Shown: piece by piece, positions 9,626 through 19,104 of the stretch
Layout: every line of letters starts with the position of its first letter
Position numbering within the stretch: the first letter of the stretch is position 1
Source: Apodospora peruviana
Lineage: Eukaryota > Ascomycota > Sordariomycetes > Sordariales > Lasiosphaeriaceae
Length of the DNA stretch: 64,000 nt
Direction of reading: 5' to 3'
NCBI GenBank assembly: GCA_033439685.1
Contig: JAUEDM010000001.1
Location: 3,658,001 to 3,722,000, forward strand
Program-made: the position numbers and the translations under genes
The notes under the pieces: model-generated
The model's input: only the letters and a program-made list of their open reading frames with translations
Databases searched by the model: none
What the model was told of the DNA's origin: nothing

Positions 9626-10030
9626 TTTCGTGTTGTTATAAGTACCCAGGTAGGTAGGTAAGGTAGGTTTCAAGTCAATAGACGGTGACGGCGAGGTGGT
9701 GATGGACGGAAGGATGGTGTGGTGATGACAATCTCTGGTATTAAAACGGTGAGAGGTCACGGTGAGAGTTTCTGGTCCTCTACCATCACAAGTATTGTTC
9801 GCACTACGGTACTACATTACAGTCTCTTCAGCATAATCTCCAGGGCTATCGTTTATTGGGCTCCAGTGGGGTCGTTGTGGTCGACGTGACCGTGCTCGAG
9901 CAACGCGGACCACGACCATCCTCACTTCCCCGCACAAGTCGATACCTGCACCACTTTTCTTAATTTGAAGCAAACTAAGTTGGCAAAAATCGCTATTGGA
10001 TTTGTGGAAGGCCAGATAGTCTTTGATGCT
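9626..10030. promoter_or_regulatory. Divergent promoter with three ACGGTGA copies
   Basis: This 405-base region separates the opposed starts of the alcohol dehydrogenase and hydrolase B. Direct copies of ACGGTGA lie at 9682-9688, 9746-9752 and 9759-9765; the last two extend to ACGGTGAGAG and start 13 bases apart. This is a candidate binding site for a pathway regulator (inference). A GGTAGGTA-type repeat lies at 9648-9668. Confidence 0.45.
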
Positions 10031-11086
10031 ATGGATTCCCCAAACTACGTCAGCAACCCAGTCTACGTGACCATCTCCGCGCTCGATGCCGGCCACATCA
10101 CCCTCCCGGAGCGTCTTTTCGTGACCGACGCCGACCCGGAGAAACGCGCTACGGTCCCTTCGCTGTCATTCCTTATCCAACACCCGTCTGGCCCCAACAA
10201 TGTCACCAGGCTCGTCTTCGATCTTGGCGTCAAGCGCGACCTGAACGGCTATACGCCTGCCCAGCGTGGCCACATCGCCCATCGACAGCCCGTCATTGTC
10301 CATCCAGACTGCGGCGCGAGTCTTCGCTACGGCTTTACTGCTGGTGGTGACGGCAAGGACAAGCCACTTCTTGAGCCCAGCAAAGACATCGATCTGGTCA
10401 TCCTCAGCCACGTCCACTGGGACCACGTGGGCACCCCCTCGGATTTTGCGTCGGCCACCTTCGTCGTCGGGTCAGGCACGCTGGACCTCCTGAAGAACGG
10501 CGCCGGGCCTCTGTATCCGGCCGAGCTGTTTAACGACCACGAGCTGCCCGCGTCTCGCACCGTCGAGTTGCCGCCTGTCTCTCACGCCGTCTCATACAGG
10601 GGCGCCAAGTATGACACGGTCCCCTACGCGCCCAAGCACACGGATACACCATCGGATACCAAAGCCAAACTAGGCCCGTATGCCCTAGGATGGAAATGGG
10701 AGACTCAGAGTTTCTTCCCACACGTATTGGACTTCTTTGGGGACGGCAGTCTCTACGTGATCGACAGCCCGGGCCACCTGTATGGCCATGTGAACCTGCT
10801 CGCGCGGGTTGATAAGCGCAGGTATGTCTACTTGGGCGGGGACTGCTGCCATGATCCAAGGATTCTGTCTAAGGAGAAGGGAATCGCCATGTACGAGGAT
10901 GGAATGGGCTCAATGAGAAGCGTTCACGTCAACACCATCGTGGCAGAGGAGACCTTGGATCGTATTTCCTTGTTCATGAAGGCGGGCGCCCCGGACGAAG
11001 GACTTACAGAGGTCGAGGTGGTGGTTGCTCATGATGGGGTCTGGAGAGAGAAGAATAGGCATCGATTCTGGCCTGGCCATCTATAA
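10031..11086 (+). CDS. Metallo-beta-lactamase-fold hydrolase (lactonase/lactamase type), copy B
   Basis: An intronless frame of 351 aa from the first in-frame ATG (MDSPNYVSNPVYV). The zinc motif HVHWDHVG is intact. Other likely ligands are in SPGHLYGHVNLL, GGDCCHDPR and VVAHDG. The layout matches N-acyl-homoserine-lactonase-like and fungal lactamase proteins of the MBL superfamily, which open lactone or lactam rings. It pairs with copy A (3476-4551): the cores are collinear, but copy B has about 20 extra residues between HPDCGASLRYG and IDLVILSHVHWDH. It is followed by a second dehydrogenase paralogue, so the hydrolase-plus-dehydrogenase pair exists twice in 13 kb. A role in detoxifying a plant or microbial cyclic compound is plausible but unproven. 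Confidence 0.9.
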   Translation: MDSPNYVSNPVYVTISALDAGHITLPERLFVTDADPEKRATVPSLSFLIQHPSGPNNVTRLVFDLGVKRDLNGYTPAQRGHIAHRQPVIVHPDCGASLRYGFTAGGDGKDKPLLEPSKDIDLVILSHVHWDHVGTPSDFASATFVVGSGTLDLLKNGAGPLYPAELFNDHELPASRTVELPPVSHAVSYRGAKYDTVPYAPKHTDTPSDTKAKLGPYALGWKWETQSFFPHVLDFFGDGSLYVIDSPGHLYGHVNLLARVDKRRYVYLGGDCCHDPRILSKEKGIAMYEDGMGSMRSVHVNTIVAEETLDRISLFMKAGAPDEGLTEVEVVVAHDGVWREKNRHRFWPGHL

Positions 11087-11656
11087 CTAGGCAGCGAGCA
11101 CATGAGTCGGAAAATTGGAACATCAAGCTACGGATAGCAAGTCTGTCTAGGTTGTGGCTTGCTTTCGTTCAACTACCTAGATAATCATAAAACTTCTATG
11201 ACATGTTCTCTTCTAGCAGTCTTGCCAGCAAGATCCGACCTAGATAGAAGGCCCTACAAGACCAGAAGAAAAGGAGCAACCGAAATAACACAAAATTATG
11301 AGATCTTAGAGCTGCTCCATCTACCCCGTAATCTGTACATGTGGGGAGGAGAGACTTGCCTGTATTGTCGAGCGTCGAGCGTCATCCCTTTCCCCGCACA
11401 GGTATTTGGTAACCAGCCTCCCCTCCCACAGAGAATGATCACAAGTACACCTGGGCACAGAGCCATTGGGAGTACGATCAATATCCAGGCCCCTAGACTG
11501 CGTGCAGGATTACAGATGCCGAAGTACAACACAGCTAGTGCGCTGAAGACGTAGGAATATAAGGTTGGTATCTTTCAGCGAAACACCACGAGAATTATAG
11601 TCAAGATCTTGAAACCTCCGAAGAGCATCTAACAACTCGAGCCACACCACAACAAA
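11087..11656. other. Intergenic region between hydrolase B and dehydrogenase B
   Basis: About 570 bases with no convincing gene. The last 120 bases are the probable promoter and leader of the dehydrogenase. Confidence 0.5.
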
Positions 11657-12807
11657 ATGCCTTCCTCTCCGGATGAGACAGTCGCCTTTATTGGTAAGGT
11701 AAAAGCGGCTTGAAGCAAGAAGAACAAAGAAGCTGACAACCTTTGCTAGGCCTTGGTGTCATGGGTTATCCCATGGCAAAGAACCTCCGCGCTGGTCTTG
11801 GACCCGAGAAGACACTGCTCATCTGCGACGTAAACACTGACGCTCTAGAGCGCTTCAAGGTGGAAACCGAGGGCCAAGGACCTGTTGAAGTCGTCAAAAA
11901 CGGCTTTGAGGGGACAAAAGCAGCGGTGGGCATACACAGTCTCCTGAATTCCCGAACCTACTTCAACATGTACCACAGACACCCAGCTAATGACCCCTGT
12001 GTATGTAATCAGAACACCGTAATCACCATGCTCCCCGGCTCTGACGCCGTCAAGACGGTCTACCTGGACCCGGAGACCGGAATCCTCGCCGGCGCCATCG
12101 CTGCCGTTGCAAACGACCAACCGCCAGCCCAGAAACTAATCATGGAGTGCGGCACCATCGAAACCGACACCATCCTCGCCGTCGCCCAAACCACCCAGAA
12201 AACCAGCTCCTCCAAGCTATCCGACGCACTAACCTTCGTCGACGCGCCCGTGTCGGGCGGGCCGATGGGTGCGCAGGACGGCACCCTCACCTTCATGGTC
12301 GGCTGCCTGCCCGCGGCCTCTCCGCGCGTCTTCCCGATCGTGAAGTCGTACCTCGCGCACATGGGCAACAAGGACGGTATCTTTCTGTGTGGCGACGTCG
12401 GCGCCGGCACCGCCTTCAAGATCATCAACAACTACCTCAGCGCCATCACTTCTCTCGCGGCCTCCGAGGCGCTCAACATCGGCGTCAAGGCGGGGCTGGA
12501 TCCGAGCTTGCTGACGGACGTGATCAATGCCAGCGGCGGCCAGTGCTGGGTGACTAGCAAGAGCAACCCCGTGCCGGGAGTGCAGGCGAATGTTCCGAGT
12601 AGCAGGGGCTACGAGGGCGGGTTCCGGATCGAGCTGTGCGCCAAGGTGCTCGGGATGGGGAAGCGGTTGGCCGAGATGGTGGGCGCCAGGACGGTGCTCG
12701 ACGGGCCGACGCTCGAGGCGTTTGGGGAGGCGATGGCGGACCAGAGGTATCGAGGCAAGGACGCGAGGGTGGTGTATAAGTGGTTGAATGAGAGCGAGAG
12801 GCGCTGA
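11657..12807 (+). CDS. Beta-hydroxyacid dehydrogenase (3-hydroxyisobutyrate dehydrogenase family), copy B
   Basis: Modelled as exons 11657-11693, 11750-11925 and 12013-12807, giving 335 aa. Intron 1 (GTAAGG, GCTGAC branch, GCTAG) splits the Rossmann glycine motif: MPSSPDETVAFIG joins LGVMGYPMAKNL. Intron 2 (11926-12012, 87 bases) lies just before NTVITMLPGSDAVK, the same position as in copy A; it too is a multiple of three and free of stops. Downstream signatures are DAPVSGGPMGAQDG, AGTAFKIINNYLSA (catalytic lysine) and GYEGGFRIELCAKVLGMGKR. The donor of intron 2, GTGGGC, is weak. The enzyme oxidises a beta-hydroxy acid with NAD(P); the exact substrate is unknown. The nearest gene upstream on the same strand is hydrolase B. 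Confidence 0.9.
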
Positions 12808-13080
12808 TGGGATCTTGGGCGGCAGTTAGTAGGTATCCAGGTCGATAGGTATTAGTAAGATATTGAGGAGAAACTCGGTGTATGTGTCGAACTTCTGCCA
12901 TCTGTCATGGGAATTGCTGTCAAGTGCAATCATGATACGTTGACCCGCTACGCCATTACCGTTCCACGGAGCAATGAGGCGGGGATGCCTGGTATGTTAG
13001 GCTGACGTTCACCCTGGCGGCCGGTTCGAGCACGTTGTAGCACTCCCTAGCAGGCGGACTTAGGGCAAAAAGGCACGAGT
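12808..13080. other. 3' flank and spacer
   Basis: Nothing recognisable. Confidence 0.4.
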
Positions 13081-16000
13081 CATGGACAGACACCCCCTGA
13101 GGCGGGCAAACAGTGCACGGCCCGCCGCCTCACCGTTTAAGTCTTCCATGCTCTTCCACCCCTCGACTGATGGGGCAAGCCACCCCAAGGGCGTGTCACA
13201 TCGTCGATCTCCATCTTTGTCGAGCCGACACGTCCGCCTAGGTCTAATTCCTCAAGTCTCCGTAATCCCCTCGGTCAAGGGATTATCGACAACAACCCCG
13301 ATTCTTCCACCTACACGTCACCCATCACACAACTATCGTTCAGTCAACTTTTGGACATCTTTGGTCGTACGATCAACGAGGGTAAGCGCCTCGGCCACTG
13401 GTTCCTGAACCTCGCCACCCGCTGGGGCTCGTCCGACGGCGTGATTGTTGGAAGCTCGGCGGTCCTTGTGCGCCTTCCAGCAGGCGTATGCTCGGAAAGT
13501 CCACAAGGCTAACAATACCTCAAAGCTGCTGCAAGGCTCGATGCTCCGCACAGCCATTGAAGCGCAGGCTCAGGCTAGTGGTCCCAGCGAGTATGCCAGT
13601 TCTTTCTACAACCCATCAACCTCAGTATATGGAGCCACACGTAATTCTGTGGGCGCTCTTACCCAGGAGGCACTTGTTCCTCGCGCTCACAGTTCCCCGG
13701 AGGGCGGCGACTGTGGACAGTGACCGGCGAACACGAGACAAAGCTACGAAACTGCCGGGGAGACAATGCCAAACGTGGTGCAACGATCAATCGACTCGAT
13801 CAGAAGAAGAAGCGTCAGAAAGTCCGAAGTGGGATCCTGCCGAGGACCTTATTGACTGCTCGGATGACAAGATTCCCGTTGGGCCGGGTTGACGACTTGA
13901 CGCGGAATACGGACGAAGGCATGAATCTTTTGCAATGGTGAGCTACCTGTATCACTTTCAATTTATATCAACTAGCAATGTCAAAACACTGACAACAGCA
14001 GGATTATATCTAACATACCTTTTGCAGACGCCTCAGACTTCTGGAAAACCGCCCAGAACATAAAAAGAGCCAAAAGTGGCCCCCACCGAAGGACTACCTG
14101 TCAACAATCAAAAGACCTTGTCCTCTTCCTCGACGATAGGCTCAGGCCAGGATACGATATCGGCCATTTGGAACGGATTTTACTCTGACATTTCAAGAAA
14201 GAATGGATCAATGACTTCACCCTGCTGGCAATCCAGAACATGACCTGGGGCAGCCAGCTCGGCTTCCAGTCCCTGCCCCAATCGCCTCTGTTTGTCCCGC
14301 GCAACTACGGCGCGCTGTATGTGGTCAACGAAAAGCCGGGTGCCTTCGATAGGGCTTATACGAGTCCCAGCAACATACGCACTTACTTATCGAAAGTCAC
14401 GATGTCCCATCCCCTTTGGCGAAATCGACCAATCACTTGGTCAAAACTTATGGAGGGCGTGCTGGGAACCACGCACACCGAGCGAGGCCTGATGTTCAAT
14501 CAGGTCACATGAGGCTGTCGGGCCACCAGACGCCGCTGTGGCAGGCCGTGCTGACGTACCGCCAGATTGAGGTCGTGTTGGGCTTGGCATTTGCAGGCTC
14601 ATTATTCAGGCAGGCAGTCAGCTCTACTAATTTACATATGAACAGCTTCCTTCCATCACCATTGACCAGGCCGGGGCCGTTAATAGAGGGTTCAACAGGA
14701 GAAAGTATTGTGAACAACATGAGCAGCACGACGCCGTTCATTCTTGGCGGCCAATGGCACCGATCCGTATGCGTATGGCGGTGCTGTGCCGACGGAGCCG
14801 GGCCAAGACGAGCTGTGTTTCTACGAGTGTCTCTCTAAACAACGTGCTGGATATCTTTTATAACAAGCACTTGGCTCGCCAGCAAGAGGTTAGGAATCCA
14901 ACTTCATAGCCACCGCCGCGCGCCGCTGTCCGTGGAACCTAGACCTGGCCCGGTTTTGCAACTGACACCACTACTACTGTCGGCACCGTGGCATCCGAGT
15001 TTGCGGTCCATGAAGGCTGGAAGTGTTGGTCGACGCCGTTGAGGTGCTTCAGAAACATGGTCCACTACCATGTGGAGGACGTATTGCAGCCCCTGAAACA
15101 AGTTGTATTCGCCCAGAATTCGCTAGATTTGGCTTTCACCGGCGAAAAATCATAACCTGTCGAACCGAATGCAAAATAAGGAATCCAGTATTGGCTGTTA
15201 CCGGAAATGGCGCCCCGAATCTGGGAATCAAAGGGCGCCTAGATATTATCCACAATGCGGATTTTACTGTCACAAGTTGACTGCCCTCTACGACTGGAAC
15301 TCAAGACACACCCGGTGCCTCCGGTCTCGGGCAGCGAGATCATCGTGCAAGAACGAGATGCCAACCTAATACATCCGCATACGGTGGCAAAGCGAATTCG
15401 GGCTGCTAATCATCGCTACGGGCTCCTTCCGCTTCGTCCCAGACGATGAGTACCACTCCCAACGACTCGGCTTACATGACGTGGAGATTGAGAGGAACTG
15501 GCGGAGCATAGGCAGGGATGAAACTTGGTAGATGACCTGACGACTAGCACCTCTACTGTAATGTCTTTGTTGCGAAGTTTGTCACTAGCACAAGTCGCTT
15601 CGTTCACGGCCCCGATCATGACAGGTATCGGGTTTGTCACTGTTTGTTTGGATAACATGAGAAATAAAGGATATGGTGTGGTGTATCAATGTGCGTATCC
15701 ACCCAGTGTATGTTTTATGAAAGAGAGAACAGTATCGTGGCTATATGCTGGAAACTGCAGCGGTCCTTACACTGCATTGCGACTTATGCTCATATTCCGA
15801 AATAGTGGTTTGCGGGATTGGCAACCAGGGCAACACTTCAGCGTCCGTACTTCCCTCCAGCTGCCAAACCCAAGAACGGTCTGAGGACCAACACTAACAA
15901 TCAGCCTATTTATGTCACAGCCTCCTTCTGTCGCGCCGACCACCACATCCGAAGACAGTTACATCAGCCTTGCCGCCCACATCGACATCTACCAGTCCAA

Positions 16001-16190
16001 CTACCATTATCTCGCCGCCGCCACCTCCAACGAGTGCAGTACCAATTCAAAGAGAACAAGGACAATGCCTAGCTTTAAACGAGAAAACGATTCGATTCCC
16101 GGGTCCAACTTGAAGTCGGCCAAGATGGCATCATTCTTAATCTGCGACGTCAACGATTGTGCCGCCAACACGCGGTTTGTCTAGCTGGCT
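13081..16190 (+). pseudogene. Degenerate coding-like region, family not recognised
   Basis: Several protein-like pieces occur on the plus strand in changing frames with stops between them: LLDIFGRTINEGKRLGHWFL (about 13345), LQGSMLRTAIEAQAQASGPS (about 13530), KEWINDFTLLAIQNMTWGSQ (about 14200), PRNYGALYVVNEKPGAFDRA (about 14300), SGSEIIVQERDAN (about 15330) and LLIIATGSFRFVPDDEYHSQ (about 15400). Composition and codon use resemble the neighbouring genes rather than AT-biased RIP DNA. The pieces are collinear over about 2 kb, as expected of one large gene decayed by indels. I do not recognise the protein. Separate decayed genes or badly placed introns are alternatives. Confidence 0.4.
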
Positions 16191-16638
16191 TTGGGTGGAT
16201 TCGGCGTGCGTGATGGATAGGTGAGGTGACTTTGTGTACCTTTCTATGAGGAATGGCTATTTAAGGAACAGTGAGCGGAAATCCAACATCGGTTTCTTTG
16301 TTCTCCCTCGCTGTCTCGACCCGAGTGGGTTGGTTCCAGTCCACCGTGAACGATGTCTGGAAAGAAAACAATGGGATTGTACTCGAAAGTCGAGCCAAAG
16401 CAGTGTGCCTATCATCAACTGTGAGTGAATGATCCCAACAGCTGGCTGGGCCTCCACCTCTGCCACTATGATGTTAGAAAAGTGTCGGTCATCCTCACTT
16501 GGTCCTCAACCATAATTATGTCTGCAAAAGCGGTCTCGGATCTGAGCAAGCATCTGCACCTAACTCATACCATCAACTCACTCAAGCCTCGTGCTCATAT
16601 CCAGTCATCAGCCGTGCTTAAGACCTATCACCACCAAG
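16191..16638. other. Promoter-side spacer of the zincin gene
   Basis: No gene seen; probable promoter and leader of the gene at 16639. Confidence 0.4.
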
Positions 16639-17718
16639 ATGGTACTCAAACTCTATTTCATCGATCCGTCTTGCGACGAGGCTGTTGCCGGCAGCTTTGA
16701 AAGCTACATCCATGAAGCCCGGTACCTCGCGAAACGTGCTGCCGAGAGGCTACAAAACCCCAAGGATACCGACTTTGCCCGCGTGTTTAACGTTATTTTC
16801 AAAACGCCCAAGACGGATACGGCCAAGTACCTAGGTGGTCCGAGCCTGTGGCAGCACATGAGAGAGTTCAGCGAGGACTGGGAGCCAAAGACCGTCTATG
16901 AGCAGACTTTGTTCGTTCTCATCGATTTCGCAACATCCTGGACAAGGACGAACGACCGGGAAGCCGCCCACGTGCGCATCTATGCCGACCACGGCGCCCG
17001 CTGGGAGATCAACGCGGCCGACAGCACTGATGGCTACGATCCCGTCAACCACCTCATCCTGACGGGCGACTTTGATAACCTGATTCAGGGCCAGGCTTTT
17101 ACATGCTGGATGAAGCCCAAGGACGACACGCTGATGTCAAACGAGAACTCGGAGCGCACAACCATCGATCTCTGCTCATCCATCCTCGACGGTCTCATCG
17201 ACCAGGAGGCTTCCGCACCCATGTCCCTCCAGGACTTCACAGCTGGTAGAAACCAGCAGTGGGTTGCTAAGCAAGGAGGAAAGATCAACATCGGTGACCT
17301 GGGCGAACACCTCCTGACGCGGATCATTTTCCATGAGTTCATGCATTGTGCCGAGTATGGGTTAGACGACGCACCGGCCGACGCCGACTCGGAGAGGTTG
17401 ACGTCCGGCTGGGCGTACTGCATGTCTCTGAAGAAAAAAACGGCAAGCGCTAGTGCCGAGTCCATGGCTTATCTTGCTCTCTGGGCTGGTATGGCCGAGG
17501 GCGGATACACGATGGATCGGCGATGGGACGCGGTGCCTGGAAGCAACGGCCTGCCCGACGTTGGAGATTTCAGCGACGACGAGCTGAACGAGGATGAGAG
17601 GGAGAAGGCCGCCGAGGATCGGAAAAAGCGGGAGAATAATCACAAGTGGGCCGAAGACCATCCGCATAATGGCTGTGTGAGAGGGGAGATGACCTTCTAT
17701 GAAGGCCTAACCCAGTAA
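16639..17718 (+). CDS. Putative HExxH zinc metallopeptidase-like protein
   Basis: A single frame of 359 aa starting at ATG 16639 in good context (CACCAAGATGG). The zinc-binding helix is IIFHEFMHCAEYG, with HEFMH at about residues 232-236, followed by ASAESMAYLALWAG. Together these resemble the HExxH and NAxSYAxFA segments of M35 / lysine-specific metallo-endopeptidase-like fungal proteins. The third ligand is uncertain: an Asp or Glu in YGLDDAPADADSE would fit aspzincins. No signal peptide is present, unlike secreted deuterolysins, so it is predicted intracellular or non-classically exported. The C-terminus is charged and repetitive (DDELNEDEREKAAEDRKKRE). The stop TAA overlaps a perfect donor (CAG/GTAAGT, 17714-17720), so a further 3' exon cannot be excluded. 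Enzymatic activity is inferred only. Confidence 0.7.
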   Translation: MVLKLYFIDPSCDEAVAGSFESYIHEARYLAKRAAERLQNPKDTDFARVFNVIFKTPKTDTAKYLGGPSLWQHMREFSEDWEPKTVYEQTLFVLIDFATSWTRTNDREAAHVRIYADHGARWEINAADSTDGYDPVNHLILTGDFDNLIQGQAFTCWMKPKDDTLMSNENSERTTIDLCSSILDGLIDQEASAPMSLQDFTAGRNQQWVAKQGGKINIGDLGEHLLTRIIFHEFMHCAEYGLDDAPADADSERLTSGWAYCMSLKKKTASASAESMAYLALWAGMAEGGYTMDRRWDAVPGSNGLPDVGDFSDDELNEDEREKAAEDRKKRENNHKWAEDHPHNGCVRGEMTFYEGLTQ

Positions 17719-19104
17719 GTTTTGTTGTTTTCGTACCTATCCGGGGAGTTTATGGCGTTGTACATAGGATGTTATACCCGGGTTTATTAGGCCGGCACCT
17801 ATCTACTGGCCACCGATTAGTCTTGGACAACAGTGTGTCCTCGTGTACTTGGTGAGAATAAAAACATTATCAAAACTTCCCATGCTCTCCGACATGTATG
17901 TGCCACAAGGCTGGCCTCGAGATGCGATGCGACAGGTTCGCCGCGCATGAATAAGGCAGTTATTCTCGTCAACCGCTCGGGGCCCGTTTGGGGGATGGTC
18001 TGAACGAGGAGGGAGGCCTACATGTATTCAATGATAAATGAGTTCAATGATAAATGAGAGTTGGTTATGTGAGGTGGCCAACTGCCAGGAACCAAGGCAC
18101 TGAAATGGAAATGGCCCAACAACCACCTGATAAACCGGTAGGATGAAAGAATGATGGCCGAATAAGGGTTATCAACTTGAAACGGTGTATAACTGTCCGA
18201 GTCACGGTCGGTCCGTTGGTGTGATTTGCCGTCTTTGGGAGTTGTTGGTTGTGCCGTGGTTCTCGGCTTGGGCGAATGGGGGCGCAAGGCGGCGTAGGGT
18301 TCCATTGTTCATGGGTGCCTGGCTGGATGTTTAATGCGTCGATCAACGATCATGGGGAACCCTTGTTGAAGTTGCGACCAGCAAACAGGTGAGTCCAGTC
18401 TGGATCCCATCAGACCCTCCCCCCTTTTTTTCTTTTTTTTTTCTTTCTTTTTTTTTTTTTTTCTCGTGTGCAGTGGGTGGTAATGGGCAAGAACTTGGAA
18501 TCGAACTGGCATTCGGCCCTGATGGCTTAAGCATATACACTTCCACTTCCATACGGCGTATAAGGGGCAAAGTACTGTATCGCGGGCCACTCTCCGTGTA
18601 TTGCAGCCTGAGGCCAGATCGGCACTTGGAGGTGTTTCGTTTCATCCCTACATTGTTTTCTCATTGGTCATCCCTAAACTACAAAAGTGATGCTGATGGT
18701 TAAGGCTAATACGTGTTGGTCCCCTTTGGATAACAGCACCCGGTGAGAAGCCTTGAATCCACAAACTCGTTGTCATGTTCAGGAAGTTTACTGTAATAAT
18801 GTCACTCTGGACAGTCATCGCAGCAAGTTTTGTGCGGCATTACACGGCCCTTTTGGGCTTCGAGGTCGCATAAAACCGCGCCTCTGCACAGCAAGGCGAC
18901 CTCTTCCTATCCAAACATGAAGGTCAGCAACATGAACCAGTCAGCACAAGATCAAGATACCTCGCTTACTTATTCCGGCTTCTTGCCATCTTTCTCCTTT
19001 TCTTTTCCTCGAGTCAACATTTTGCACCATCACACACTCGTTCAGTGCAGAGTGCACACAGCCGCCAACCTTTTGTCTCTCCTTTCACTTCTGCACTTCA
19101 CAAA
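17719..19104. other. Intergenic region with possible SINE and T-rich tract
   Basis: No protein-coding gene is convincing. It includes the poly(T)-rich tract at 18425-18462 and the tRNA-like B-box at 18496-18509, described separately. The last 200 bases are the probable chitinase promoter and leader. Confidence 0.5.
18420..18600 (-). mobile_element. Possible tRNA-derived SINE-like retroposon
   Basis: Read on the minus strand, a near-consensus RNA polymerase III B box (AGTTCGATTCC, 18508-18498) is followed about 35 bases later by a long interrupted poly(A) tail (18462-18425). A weak A-box-like stretch lies upstream, but no foldable complete tRNA was found: the T stem does not pair. No target-site duplication was identified. 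The order of tRNA-like head and A tail is typical of SINEs. A chance B box beside a slippage tract is the alternative. Confidence 0.3.
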
